Shown: piece after piece, positions 1 to 5,627 of the stretch
How positions within the stretch are numbered: the stretch's first letter is position 1
Layout: each line of letters starts with the position of its first letter
Assembly: GCA_964559865.1 (NCBI GenBank)
Contig: CAZLJD010000001.1
Location: forward strand, 1-40,612
DNA: 40,612 nt
DNA from: JAGHAJ01 sp964559865 [NCBI: uncultured Synergistota bacterium]
GTDB taxonomy: Bacteria; Synergistota; JAGHAJ01
Reading direction: 5' to 3'
Notes under the pieces: generated by a model
Seen by the model: only the letters and a program-made list of their open reading frames with translations
Told to the model about the DNA's origin: nothing
Databases searched by the model: none
Made by a program: the position numbers and the translations under genes

Positions 1-246
1 GAAAACATATCCAAAGTACTCTCCATTAGTGAACAGCAAACAAAGGAGCTACTCGCAAAGCTAAACAACAATCCCATGATGCTGCTAAATGCCAAAGCAA
101 TAGCCAATGCATCGGGGAAAAGCCTAAACGAGGTCGTGGAAGGATTAACGAAATACAACGCCTACTACTACATCACACAAGTGCTAAAACTAGATCAAAA
201 TAAGTTTATATCGGAAAAGGCAAAGATACTAAACAGCTTAAGATAA
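1..246 (+). CDS. 3' end of an unknown protein
   Basis: Frame 1 is open from the window edge to a TAA at 244-246 and gives the last 81 residues of a protein. The tail is hydrophilic and looks mainly helical, with an Asn-rich turn (KLNNNPMM) followed by a stretch (AKAIANASGKSLNEVVEGL) that could be a small helix-turn-helix-like bundle. I do not recognise the family. It runs in the same direction as the ATPase gene at 369 but is separated from it by a strong hairpin and a promoter, so the two are probably separate transcripts. Because only the C-terminus is visible, no function is proposed. Confidence 0.7.
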   Translation, partial: ENISKVLSISEQQTKELLAKLNNNPMMLLNAKAIANASGKSLNEVVEGLTKYNAYYYITQVLKLDQNKFISEKAKILNSLR

Positions 247-257
247 AGAAATTAAAC

Positions 258-290
258 CAGAGAGGCAGGTAATCTGCCTCTCTGTCTCTT
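258..290 (+). terminator. Rho-independent-like terminator hairpin
   Basis: A perfect 11-bp stem, CAGAGAGGCAG (258-268) against CTGCCTCTCTG (274-284), encloses a 5-nt loop and is followed by a pyrimidine run (TCTCTT) rather than a clean T tract. It starts 12 nt after the stop of the partial gene, so it probably ends that transcript. Confidence 0.7.
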
Positions 291-292
291 AC

Positions 293-322
293 TTGCACCT
301 CGCTTGACAGAGGTATTATAAT
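293..322 (+). promoter_or_regulatory. Promoter for the KaiC-like ATPase gene
   Basis: A consensus -10 box TATAAT lies at 317-322. Eighteen bases upstream is TTGCAC (293-298), a weak -35. A perfect TTGACA at 304-309 is also present but is only 7 bp from the -10, so it cannot pair with it. Transcription would start near 329, inside the inverted repeat described next. Confidence 0.45.
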
Positions 323-355
323 TAGATTAGGCTTACTTTGTTAGTTTAATCTAAT
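321..355 (+). repeat. Inverted repeat over the transcription start, possible operator
   Basis: ATTAGATTA (321-329) is perfectly repeated inverted as TAATCTAAT (347-355) with 17 bases between. The left arm touches the -10 box and the right arm ends next to the ribosome-binding site AGGTGA at 357-362. It could be an operator (half-site centres 26 bp apart) or a 5'-UTR hairpin limiting ribosome access. No regulator gene is adjacent. Confidence 0.35.
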
Positions 356-368
356 ACAGGTGAACATC

Positions 369-1133
369 ATGGTTAAAGAAATAAACACAATAAAAATAGA
401 ACATGAGTGGTTACAGAAAATACTACCTGATGGATTTCCCTACCCAACCTCAACTCTTATAAGCGGGCCTGGGGGCACGGGAAAGCCGCTGGTTGAACTT
501 GCATTTGTCGTATCGTGGCTGAAAGCTGGCGGCTCTGCAGTTGCTATACCGTTACAGTATCCTGATACAAGATTCGTAGAAATCACCTTGCAAAAGCTGT
601 ACAACACAACGCTCGAAGCATATCAAGGGAAACTCGCATACATAGACTTTGAACCCTACATGAAAGGCTTCAAAGAGGTCAACACAAACACAATAAAGGC
701 AAACCTGCTCGAACCAGAGACATGGGAAAAGAGCATAGAAGCAGCAGAAAAGTCTGTAGAAAAAAGTACTATTGGCACACTGGTCTTTGGCTCTGCACTA
801 AATTTACTCTTATTCTCCCCAACCTATAAGGAAGCCATCCTTAAGAACATACACCGCATAATCAAAAACGATAAGAGCCGAACTTACATATTCTCAGTGA
901 GCACAAGCGCATTTGTAAACGAAATTACCAAGTGGGAAGAGGCAGCAGATAATCTGATGTACACCCGTATGGAAAAACCTATGAAATTACTCCTCAGAAT
1001 AGAGAAAATGAAAGGGGTAAATTATACCAAAGATGAAATAAGTGTTCCCATACCAAAAGAGGTAATGCTGGAGATAAAAGCCACAGCCGAAATAACAAGA
1101 AAACGCATCATACCCATACTTTCAAACATTTAA
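369..1133 (+). CDS. KaiC/RadA-like ATPase-fold protein with degenerate P-loop
   Basis: The 254-residue protein begins like KaiC/RecA-superfamily ATPases: a short N-terminal segment (LPDGFPYPTSTLISGPGGTGKP), then helices and strands in the order of a single RecA-like domain. ATG 369 is preferred over the in-frame GTG at 360 because AGGTGA at 357-362 is correctly spaced for it. The Walker A motif at residues 33-40 reads GPGGTGKP, with Pro where Ser/Thr should follow Lys. The Walker B-like strand (TLVFGSALNLL, about 137-147) has Gly where the Asp is expected. Archaeal and bacterial KaiC-like proteins of this size often act in signalling or motility, but no partner is visible here. It may be a nucleotide-binding-only or inactive member. 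The IS element begins 5 bp after its stop. Confidence 0.65.
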   Translation: MVKEINTIKIEHEWLQKILPDGFPYPTSTLISGPGGTGKPLVELAFVVSWLKAGGSAVAIPLQYPDTRFVEITLQKLYNTTLEAYQGKLAYIDFEPYMKGFKEVNTNTIKANLLEPETWEKSIEAAEKSVEKSTIGTLVFGSALNLLLFSPTYKEAILKNIHRIIKNDKSRTYIFSVSTSAFVNEITKWEEAADNLMYTRMEKPMKLLLRIEKMKGVNYTKDEISVPIPKEVMLEIKATAEITRKRIIPILSNI

Positions 1134-1137
1134 CCCA

Positions 1138-1290
1138 GTGAACTACCCCTCATTAAAAAGAGGAGCTTCCCGCTTCAACGAGTGCAACCATACTCTCCAC
1201 GGGCGTAAGTTCGGGCCGTTCCAGCCCTACCGCTCGTAAGGTAGGCGAACCCTTCAGTAACTTTAGCCCTTCTTTCAAGAGGTTTAATGT
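1138..1290 (-). ncRNA. Predicted omega/right-end RNA (reRNA) of TnpB
   Basis: TnpB nucleases use an RNA derived from the 3' end of tnpB and the right end of the element, with the guide coming from the flanking DNA. Here the last ~135 bp of tnpB plus the right-end hairpin (about 1145-1170, loop TTTTTAAT) form the expected scaffold, and the guide would start just left of 1138 in the ATPase-gene flank. The inner boundary is a guess; this is inferred from the family rather than from a visible promoter. Confidence 0.4.
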
Positions 1291-2331
1291 AGCATTATAG
1301 TCTCTATCGTGTTTTGTTCCACAATGAGGACATACCCATTCTCCATCAGACAACGTAAGAGTCTCATTCTTATATCCACAAACAGAACATAGCTTTGAAG
1401 AAGGATAGAAAGGATTTACCTTGATGAGATTCCTGTTGTAGAATTTTGCTTTGTACTCCAGATAAGAAATAAATTTCCTCCAGCTTGCATCTGCTATATG
1501 CTTTGAAATGTAGCTATTCTGAAGTAGTTTTTTAATATTTAAATCTTCTACTATCACGGCTTGGTTATCACCGATTATCCTCTTGCTCAACTTGTGGAGA
1601 AAATCGTTCCTTTGGTTTACTACCTTTTCGTGAAGTTTTGCTATCTTCCTCTGAAGCTTGCGGTATTTATTGCTGCCTTTCACTTTCCTTGACAATTTCC
1701 TCTGAGACTTTCTAAGCCTTCGTTCTGTTTTAACCAAATATCTGGGATTTTCTATCTTTTCTCCTGTTGATAGAGTGCAAAAGTGAGTAAGTCCTACATC
1801 TATTGCTACTACTTTGCCTATCTCAGGAAGAGGCTCTATTTCCCTGTCAACAAGAACATTAAGGTAAAACTTACCAGATGGAAGTTTAGTTATTGAGATG
1901 CTTTTAATTTTCCCCTCTATCTCTCTGTGCTTTTTGAATTTTATCCCTGTTTTGAGCTTTGGTATTTTGACTCTATCCCCCTCTATACCGAAATGTTGGG
2001 GTATTGACACGCTATTTACCCTCTTTTTGCTCTTGAACCTAGGAAACTTCGCAAGCCCCTTAAAGAAGTTCTTAAACGCTCTATCAAGCCACTTAACAGC
2101 TTCTTGAAGAGACTGACTGTTAGCTTCTTTGAGGAAAGGATACTCTTCTTTCAATTCAGGCAACAGTTTCTTATATTCGTAGTAGTTCCACTTTTTACCT
2201 TCTTCCTCATGGTTTTCTTTTGCTGTTTCAAGGAGCTTATTGTAAACAAATCTACAGTGGCCTATCTGTTTGTTGAGAAACTCCGTTTGTTCTTTTGTAG
2301 GATAGAGTCTGAATCTGTAAACGTAAAGCAT
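1153..2331 (-). CDS. tnpB: TnpB RNA-guided nuclease of IS200/IS605
   Basis: This 392-residue protein has the usual TnpB order: an N-terminal HTH/OrfB segment (YRFRLYPTKEQ), a wedge domain, a split RuvC domain and a C4 zinc ribbon. The RuvC residues are present: Asp in AIDVGL, Glu in IVEDLNIK and Asp in HDRDYNA. The zinc ribbon is CSVCGY and CPHCGT. Length and motifs are those of an active enzyme. Its role is RNA-guided cleavage that keeps the element in place after transposon excision. It starts at ATG 2331, two bases after the tnpA stop, with AAGGAA as ribosome-binding site. The C-terminus (LTPVE...LVEAGSS) is the typical end that overlaps the guide-RNA region. Confidence 0.95.
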   Translation of the reverse strand: MLYVYRFRLYPTKEQTEFLNKQIGHCRFVYNKLLETAKENHEEEGKKWNYYEYKKLLPELKEEYPFLKEANSQSLQEAVKWLDRAFKNFFKGLAKFPRFKSKKRVNSVSIPQHFGIEGDRVKIPKLKTGIKFKKHREIEGKIKSISITKLPSGKFYLNVLVDREIEPLPEIGKVVAIDVGLTHFCTLSTGEKIENPRYLVKTERRLRKSQRKLSRKVKGSNKYRKLQRKIAKLHEKVVNQRNDFLHKLSKRIIGDNQAVIVEDLNIKKLLQNSYISKHIADASWRKFISYLEYKAKFYNRNLIKVNPFYPSSKLCSVCGYKNETLTLSDGEWVCPHCGTKHDRDYNATLNLLKEGLKLLKGSPTLRAVGLERPELTPVESMVALVEAGSSSF

Positions 2332-2333
2332 GG

Positions 2334-2756
2334 CTATTCCTTCTTTTGAGTTTCTATGTATTTGCGAATTACCTCTTCAGATATTGACCCAATAGTTTCT
2401 ATGTAGTAGGAAGGATTCCACAAGTGTCCTTTCCATAACCTCTTTTTGAGTTCTGGAAACTTCAAAAACAACTTTCTCGCACTTATTCCTTTCACCATTT
2501 TGACTATGTAGGAAGGAGATACTTTGGGGTGTGCTGATACAAACAGGTGAACATGATCTTCTTCTCTCACTTCCACCATAGCTACATCAAATCCTTTTTC
2601 TATGCCAGTTTCTACAATTACTTGTTTCAAGTATTTTTCTATTTCGGGAGTCAGTACATTTTGTCTGTATTTGGTTGAAAAGACTATGTGATAGTTGCAG
2701 TTATACACGCAAGTTCTTCCTCTTTTAAGGTTAGGTTTCAGGTTCACTTTTCCCAT
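2334..2756 (-). CDS. tnpA: IS200/IS605 Y1 transposase TnpA
   Basis: A 140-residue single-domain HUH endonuclease. The metal-binding motif is HVHLFV (in REEDHVHLFV) and the catalytic tyrosine lies in SYYIETIG near the C-terminus. Full length for the family, so probably functional in single-strand peel-and-paste transposition. The ATG at 2756 has no ribosome-binding site; a TATACT -10 box lies only 6 bases upstream, suggesting a leaderless or very short-leader transcript. tnpB follows directly, so both are probably co-transcribed. Confidence 0.95.
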   Translation of the reverse strand: MGKVNLKPNLKRGRTCVYNCNYHIVFSTKYRQNVLTPEIEKYLKQVIVETGIEKGFDVAMVEVREEDHVHLFVSAHPKVSPSYIVKMVKGISARKLFLKFPELKKRLWKGHLWNPSYYIETIGSISEEVIRKYIETQKKE

Positions 2757-2762
2757 ACATAT

Positions 2763-2791
2763 AGTATATCACAAATGTGTGGTAGAATAAA
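2763..2791 (-). promoter_or_regulatory. tnpA promoter (possibly leaderless)
   Basis: On the minus strand a TATACT -10 (2768-2763) is followed by the tnpA ATG at 2756, so the predicted start of transcription falls on or within a few bases of the start codon. The -35 region (TTTATT, 2791-2786, spacer 17) is weak. Confidence 0.4.
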
Positions 2792-2830
2792 GCAGTAACG
2801 CTTATTTACCATTAACGCATAGTCATGACA

Positions 2831-2844
2831 ACGGCTTACGCCGT
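2831..2844 (-). repeat. Subterminal hairpin of the IS left end
   Basis: ACGGC (2831-2835) and GCCGT (2840-2844) pair perfectly around a TTAC loop. A short subterminal palindrome of this type is what TnpA binds at the left end of IS200/IS605 elements. Positions 2757-2887 contain no gene, only this left end and the tnpA promoter. Confidence 0.55.
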
Positions 2845-2887
2845 GTGCTGTATCTCCCCTTTAAAAAGAGAAGGATTAGCGCAAAAA

Positions 2888-3385
2888 TTATACTAAAAGA
2901 CCATTCTGCAGAAGAAGTTTCTTCGCCTCGATTATGTTGGTGCGATCCATTGCAGCCAGTGTGTGAAGGTGAATACCCCCAGAAAGCACCAAAAGAGGCC
3001 GAGCAGATGTACTTTTCATCTTTAAAAGAAACTTCTGAAGGTCGTCGTAGCTCCTTATATTGAGCATGCCTCTTATCTCCCCATACAAAGGGTGTTCAAC
3101 TACTACATCAACTATAGTACAACCAGCCTTCAAAATCAGCGAAATCTCCTTTTCGATCTCCTCTACCGTATGGTTAACAGCTACCATTTCAGTAATCCTA
3201 TCCTGCCTATCCAGTACATACCCCTCCGGAGTAGCAACAATATCTTTGCCCTCAGAACGCAAAACTGCAATTGTCTTAACCACCAGTTCCCTGCTAACAC
3301 CAAGCCACTCTGCAAGCTCCTCACTTGCTACAGGATTAGGATAAGCACCTCTCAAGATGTTCATAACATCTCTGTAAATACTCAT
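2888..3385 (-). CDS. niaR: NiaR-type NAD-biosynthesis repressor (HTH + 3H domain)
   Basis: 165 residues: an N-terminal HTH_11 winged helix (about 1-60; ASEELAEWLGVSRELVVKTI is the recognition region) followed by a 3H ligand-binding domain named for three conserved His. The visible His positions are in NHT, EHPLYGEI and GGIHLHTL. NiaR proteins bind nicotinate and repress NAD synthesis and niacin-uptake genes, and normally also their own gene. No NAD gene is present in the window, so its targets lie elsewhere. It is transcribed leftward, with an extended -10 (TGATATAAT) about 34 bp upstream of the start. Confidence 0.88.
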   Translation of the reverse strand: MSIYRDVMNILRGAYPNPVASEELAEWLGVSRELVVKTIAVLRSEGKDIVATPEGYVLDRQDRITEMVAVNHTVEEIEKEISLILKAGCTIVDVVVEHPLYGEIRGMLNIRSYDDLQKFLLKMKSTSARPLLVLSGGIHLHTLAAMDRTNIIEAKKLLLQNGLLV

Positions 3386-3543
3386 ACCACCTCACCAACC
3401 ACCCCAAATACACAAAAAATTATATCACATCTCTGCACACCAAGAAACCTAACAGAGACAGACATATCACCAAAAACTTGACTTTTGTCCTTCTTTGGAG
3501 TAAAACTATACTGTGAAGGCATCTCTAACAGGAGGTAAACCTC
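3386..3543. promoter_or_regulatory. Divergent promoter region of niaR and the ICMT-like gene
   Basis: For niaR (minus strand) there is an extended -10, TGATATAAT, whose TATAAT is at 3424-3419. For the rightward gene, TTGTCC (3485-3490) and TATACT (3507-3512) are spaced 16 bp, and an AGGAGG Shine-Dalgarno lies at 3530-3535. A CTCTG (3431-3435)/CAGAG (3453-3457) inverted pair with centres 22 bp apart lies just upstream of the niaR -10. That is where an autoregulatory NiaR operator would be expected, but I cannot match it confidently to a known NiaR box. Confidence 0.45.
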
Positions 3544-4020
3544 ATGAACGAGAAAAGTATAAGCCATATACTCGGGCATATAGCATATTTCACTCTATAT
3601 GTCTTTCTAATCGTATTCACCATCATTTACTATAGACCAGATATCATAACCAGCCTAATGTATGCTGGATGGGGAGTGCTAATAACCGGGGGTATTATGC
3701 TCGTAAGTGCATCTAAATCACGCAAAAAGGCACTCTTAGAGAATGGAAAAGAAACCCTCATAAAAACGGGACTTTACGGCATAATTCGACATCCCGAATT
3801 CCTTGGACATATTCTGGTGATTATAGGCTTAGTACTCATATCTCAACACATCATAAACACGCTAATAGGCCTTGGACTCATATCCCTGCTGTGTGTCGAA
3901 ATGTCGGAAGAAGAGGAAATAAACATGAAAAAATTCGGCGAAGCATACAAAGAATACATGCAGCAGGTACCAAAGATAAACATATTTGCCAGCAGAAAGA
4001 AAGGCAAGGAAACGGGCTAA
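3544..4020 (+). CDS. Isoprenylcysteine carboxyl methyltransferase-like membrane protein
   Basis: 158 residues with four predicted membrane segments (about 10-28, 35-54, 85-104 and 105-118) and the C-terminal signature of the ICMT/PEMT methyltransferase family: GLYGIIRHPEFLGHI followed by EEEEINMKKFGEAYKEYMQQVPK. In bacteria these small integral membrane proteins are mostly uncharacterised SAM-dependent methyltransferases acting on lipids or isoprenoid-like substrates. It has its own promoter and a strong ribosome-binding site. Its 3' end overlaps the convergent ureohydrolase gene by 4 bp. The real substrate cannot be told from sequence. Confidence 0.8.
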   Translation: MNEKSISHILGHIAYFTLYVFLIVFTIIYYRPDIITSLMYAGWGVLITGGIMLVSASKSRKKALLENGKETLIKTGLYGIIRHPEFLGHILVIIGLVLISQHIINTLIGLGLISLLCVEMSEEEEINMKKFGEAYKEYMQQVPKINIFASRKKGKETG

Positions 4021-4970
4021 TCCCTTTGCTTGTTAAGTGCTATAAGAGATATAAACTCAAATATAATATTTGCAGCTAATAGTGCTGTGATCAAAGCAGG
4101 GTCGTACTGTGGATAGACCTCCACCAAGTCAAAGCCAACAAACTTCAGCCCCTTTAAGCCTTCTCTCACAAGTTGCAGTGCCTCCCTGCTGGTAAAACCT
4201 CCCACCTCCGGAGTACCAGTTCCAGGTGCATAGGCAGGGTCAACAAAATCAATATCAAACGTCACAAACACCAATGCATTACCAACCACTTCTTGAATCT
4301 TCTGCGCAACAGCAGGTATTCCAAGCTCGAACACCTCTTCAGAGGTTACCACTTCAAAACCGAGGTCAATTGCCTCTCTTATACTTTCCTTCGAATACGT
4401 TGAACCCCTTATTCCAACTTGAATGGAGTGTTCCACATCAAGGATACCCTCTTCCACAGCCCTTATAAATGGCGTGCCGTGATTATACCTGTGTCCATAG
4501 TAGTCAGGATCCGTATCTGTGTGCGAGTCAAATTGAACCAAGGCAACTGCACCGTATTTTCTGGCAACTGCTCTGAGTTCCGCCAATGTTATGGAGTGGT
4601 CTCCTCCCATCGCAATGGGTATTACCCCTTTCTCCACCAAAGAAAAAATCCCCTTCTCTATAGCGCTATAGGAATCCTCAATAAAACCCGGGACTATGGG
4701 CAAATCACCATAGTCAATACCTGAACAGTGCTCAAACGGTGTTACACCCAAAACCGGATTGTGAGATCGAAGTACGAGAGACTGACTTCTAATAGCCTCT
4801 GGGCCATACCTTGCACCAACCCTGTAAGATGCACCCGTATCAAACGGTATCCCCAAGACCACAAAATCCACACCCTCGGGTATCTCCTTAGAGTAAGGCA
4901 AATGCATAAACGTCCGTATCTCTGAAAATCTTGGCACCTCAAGTGGGTTAAGTGGCTTATACTCGACCAT
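4017..4970 (-). CDS. Ureohydrolase family protein (agmatinase/guanidino-acid hydrolase type)
   Basis: 317 residues from the ATG at 4970. I prefer this start because an in-frame GTG-less extension to 4991 is arginine-rich and a GGAGAGGGGG ribosome site precedes 4970. The binuclear manganese motifs are complete: GGDHSIT, DSHTDTDPD and TFDIDFVDPAYAPGTGTP. The DSHTD form with PEVGGFTSREA is closer to agmatinases and guanidinobutyrase/guanidinopropionase than to arginase. The reaction would release urea from agmatine or a guanidino acid. It is monocistronic, with a good promoter at 4997-5025, and is not clearly linked to the purine island, although both release nitrogen. Confidence 0.85.
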   Translation of the reverse strand: MVEYKPLNPLEVPRFSEIRTFMHLPYSKEIPEGVDFVVLGIPFDTGASYRVGARYGPEAIRSQSLVLRSHNPVLGVTPFEHCSGIDYGDLPIVPGFIEDSYSAIEKGIFSLVEKGVIPIAMGGDHSITLAELRAVARKYGAVALVQFDSHTDTDPDYYGHRYNHGTPFIRAVEEGILDVEHSIQVGIRGSTYSKESIREAIDLGFEVVTSEEVFELGIPAVAQKIQEVVGNALVFVTFDIDFVDPAYAPGTGTPEVGGFTSREALQLVREGLKGLKFVGFDLVEVYPQYDPALITALLAANIIFEFISLIALNKQRD

Positions 4971-4996
4971 TCTACACCGCCCCCTCTCCAAAAGAG

Positions 4997-5025
4997 ATTA
5001 TACACCCAAATACTACAAAACTCAA
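4997..5025 (-). promoter_or_regulatory. Promoter of the ureohydrolase gene
   Basis: On the minus strand TTGAGT (5025-5020) and TATAAT (5002-4997) are separated by exactly 17 bp, with TG directly before the -10. It is the best sigma-A-type promoter in the window and lies 27 bp upstream of the chosen ATG. Confidence 0.65.
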
Positions 5026-5053
5026 AATTAAGGTATCCATACGACAACTATTA

Positions 5054-5062
5054 TGCTATACT
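5054..5062 (+). promoter_or_regulatory. Extended -10 promoter of the membrane protein / desaturase operon
   Basis: TGCTATACT (5054-5062) is an extended -10 without a recognisable -35. It closely matches TGCTATAAT in front of the purine operon at 7832-7840. The ATG at 5081 follows 18 bp later with GGGAGG in between, so the leader is very short. Confidence 0.5.
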
Positions 5063-5080
5063 AAGCTCTGGGAGGTTGCA

Positions 5081-5605
5081 ATGACCAAAAAATCGGGGCT
5101 TTATAAAAAGGGCATAGAGAGTGTTTCTGCACCGGGTATCATCGTAAACAACGCCCTTATAATCGTTTGGATCCTGTTAGGTGCTATTGCATGCAAATAT
5201 ATAAGTATTTACGCCGCTTACATCTACGCAGCCTATTCAGTTACCATCGTATTCCTCGTCCTAAGAAAACTGGTTTGCACAAATTGTTATTACTATGATA
5301 AGTGGTGTTATCTTGGTTGGGGTAAATTATCCGCAAAGCTGTTCAAAAAAGGAAAAATGGAAGCATTCGACTCATCTGTCGGTATAAAGATAGCCCCACT
5401 CGTCTACGGCTCTCTCACGCTGATACCAATATTAGCGTTATCAATTTCTGCATACAATAAAACGATACAAACATCGACCTTTCTTTACATCTTCACAGGG
5501 ATAGCTGTTCTCAGTATCTACGAGGCCCTCAGTAGGAAAAAGATATGCTCGCAATGTAAAATGAAATTCGTCTGCCCCGGGAGTGCCGCAAAAACGCACA
5601 ATTAA
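5081..5605 (+). CDS. Small polytopic membrane protein with cysteine clusters
   Basis: 174 residues. The ATG at 5081 is chosen because GGGAGG precedes it by 6-7 bases; the frame is open further upstream but without a start signal. Four membrane spans are predicted, in two pairs (about 20-42, 45-65, 105-125 and 135-155). Between the pairs lies a Cys-rich stretch, VCTNCYYYDKWCYLGWGK, and the C-terminus carries CSQCKMKFVCPG. The two CxxC groups suggest a metal or redox site on one membrane face. I do not recognise the family. Its stop lies 22 bp before the start of the desaturase-like gene, so they are probably one operon and may act together on a lipid or isoprenoid substrate. Confidence 0.75.
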   Translation: MTKKSGLYKKGIESVSAPGIIVNNALIIVWILLGAIACKYISIYAAYIYAAYSVTIVFLVLRKLVCTNCYYYDKWCYLGWGKLSAKLFKKGKMEAFDSSVGIKIAPLVYGSLTLIPILALSISAYNKTIQTSTFLYIFTGIAVLSIYEALSRKKICSQCKMKFVCPGSAAKTHN

Positions 5606-5627
5606 ACAAGAAGGGGGTAAAAGAAAA

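Larger units (their letters stand above)
1138..2865 (-). mobile_element. IS200/IS605-family insertion sequence with tnpA and tnpB
   Basis: The unit contains an intact Y1 HUH transposase and an intact TnpB, read leftward in the order tnpA-tnpB, the IS605-type arrangement. The right end (at 1138 on this strand) finishes, on the minus strand, in TAGTTCAC after a subterminal hairpin, CTCCTC against GAGGGG, as is typical of the family. The left end must lie between about 2800 and 2870; it holds a perfect ACGGC-TTAC-GCCGT hairpin at 2831-2844. Such elements have no terminal inverted repeats and make no target duplication, so the outer left boundary is approximate. It sits in the gap between the ATPase stop and the 3' end of niaR and interrupts neither. 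Confidence 0.85.

Noticed and set aside
304-322. Perfect TTGACA followed by TATAAT as a consensus promoter
   Set aside because: Only 7 bp separate them, so they cannot be a -35/-10 pair; the -10 was kept with a weaker -35.
3382-3579. 65-codon minus-strand frame between niaR and the methyltransferase gene
   Set aside because: It covers the divergent promoter region and the start of the methyltransferase gene, and has no recognisable family.
4017-4970. Arginase assignment
   Set aside because: The DSHTD and PEVGGFTSREA motifs are nearer to agmatinase and guanidino-acid hydrolases.
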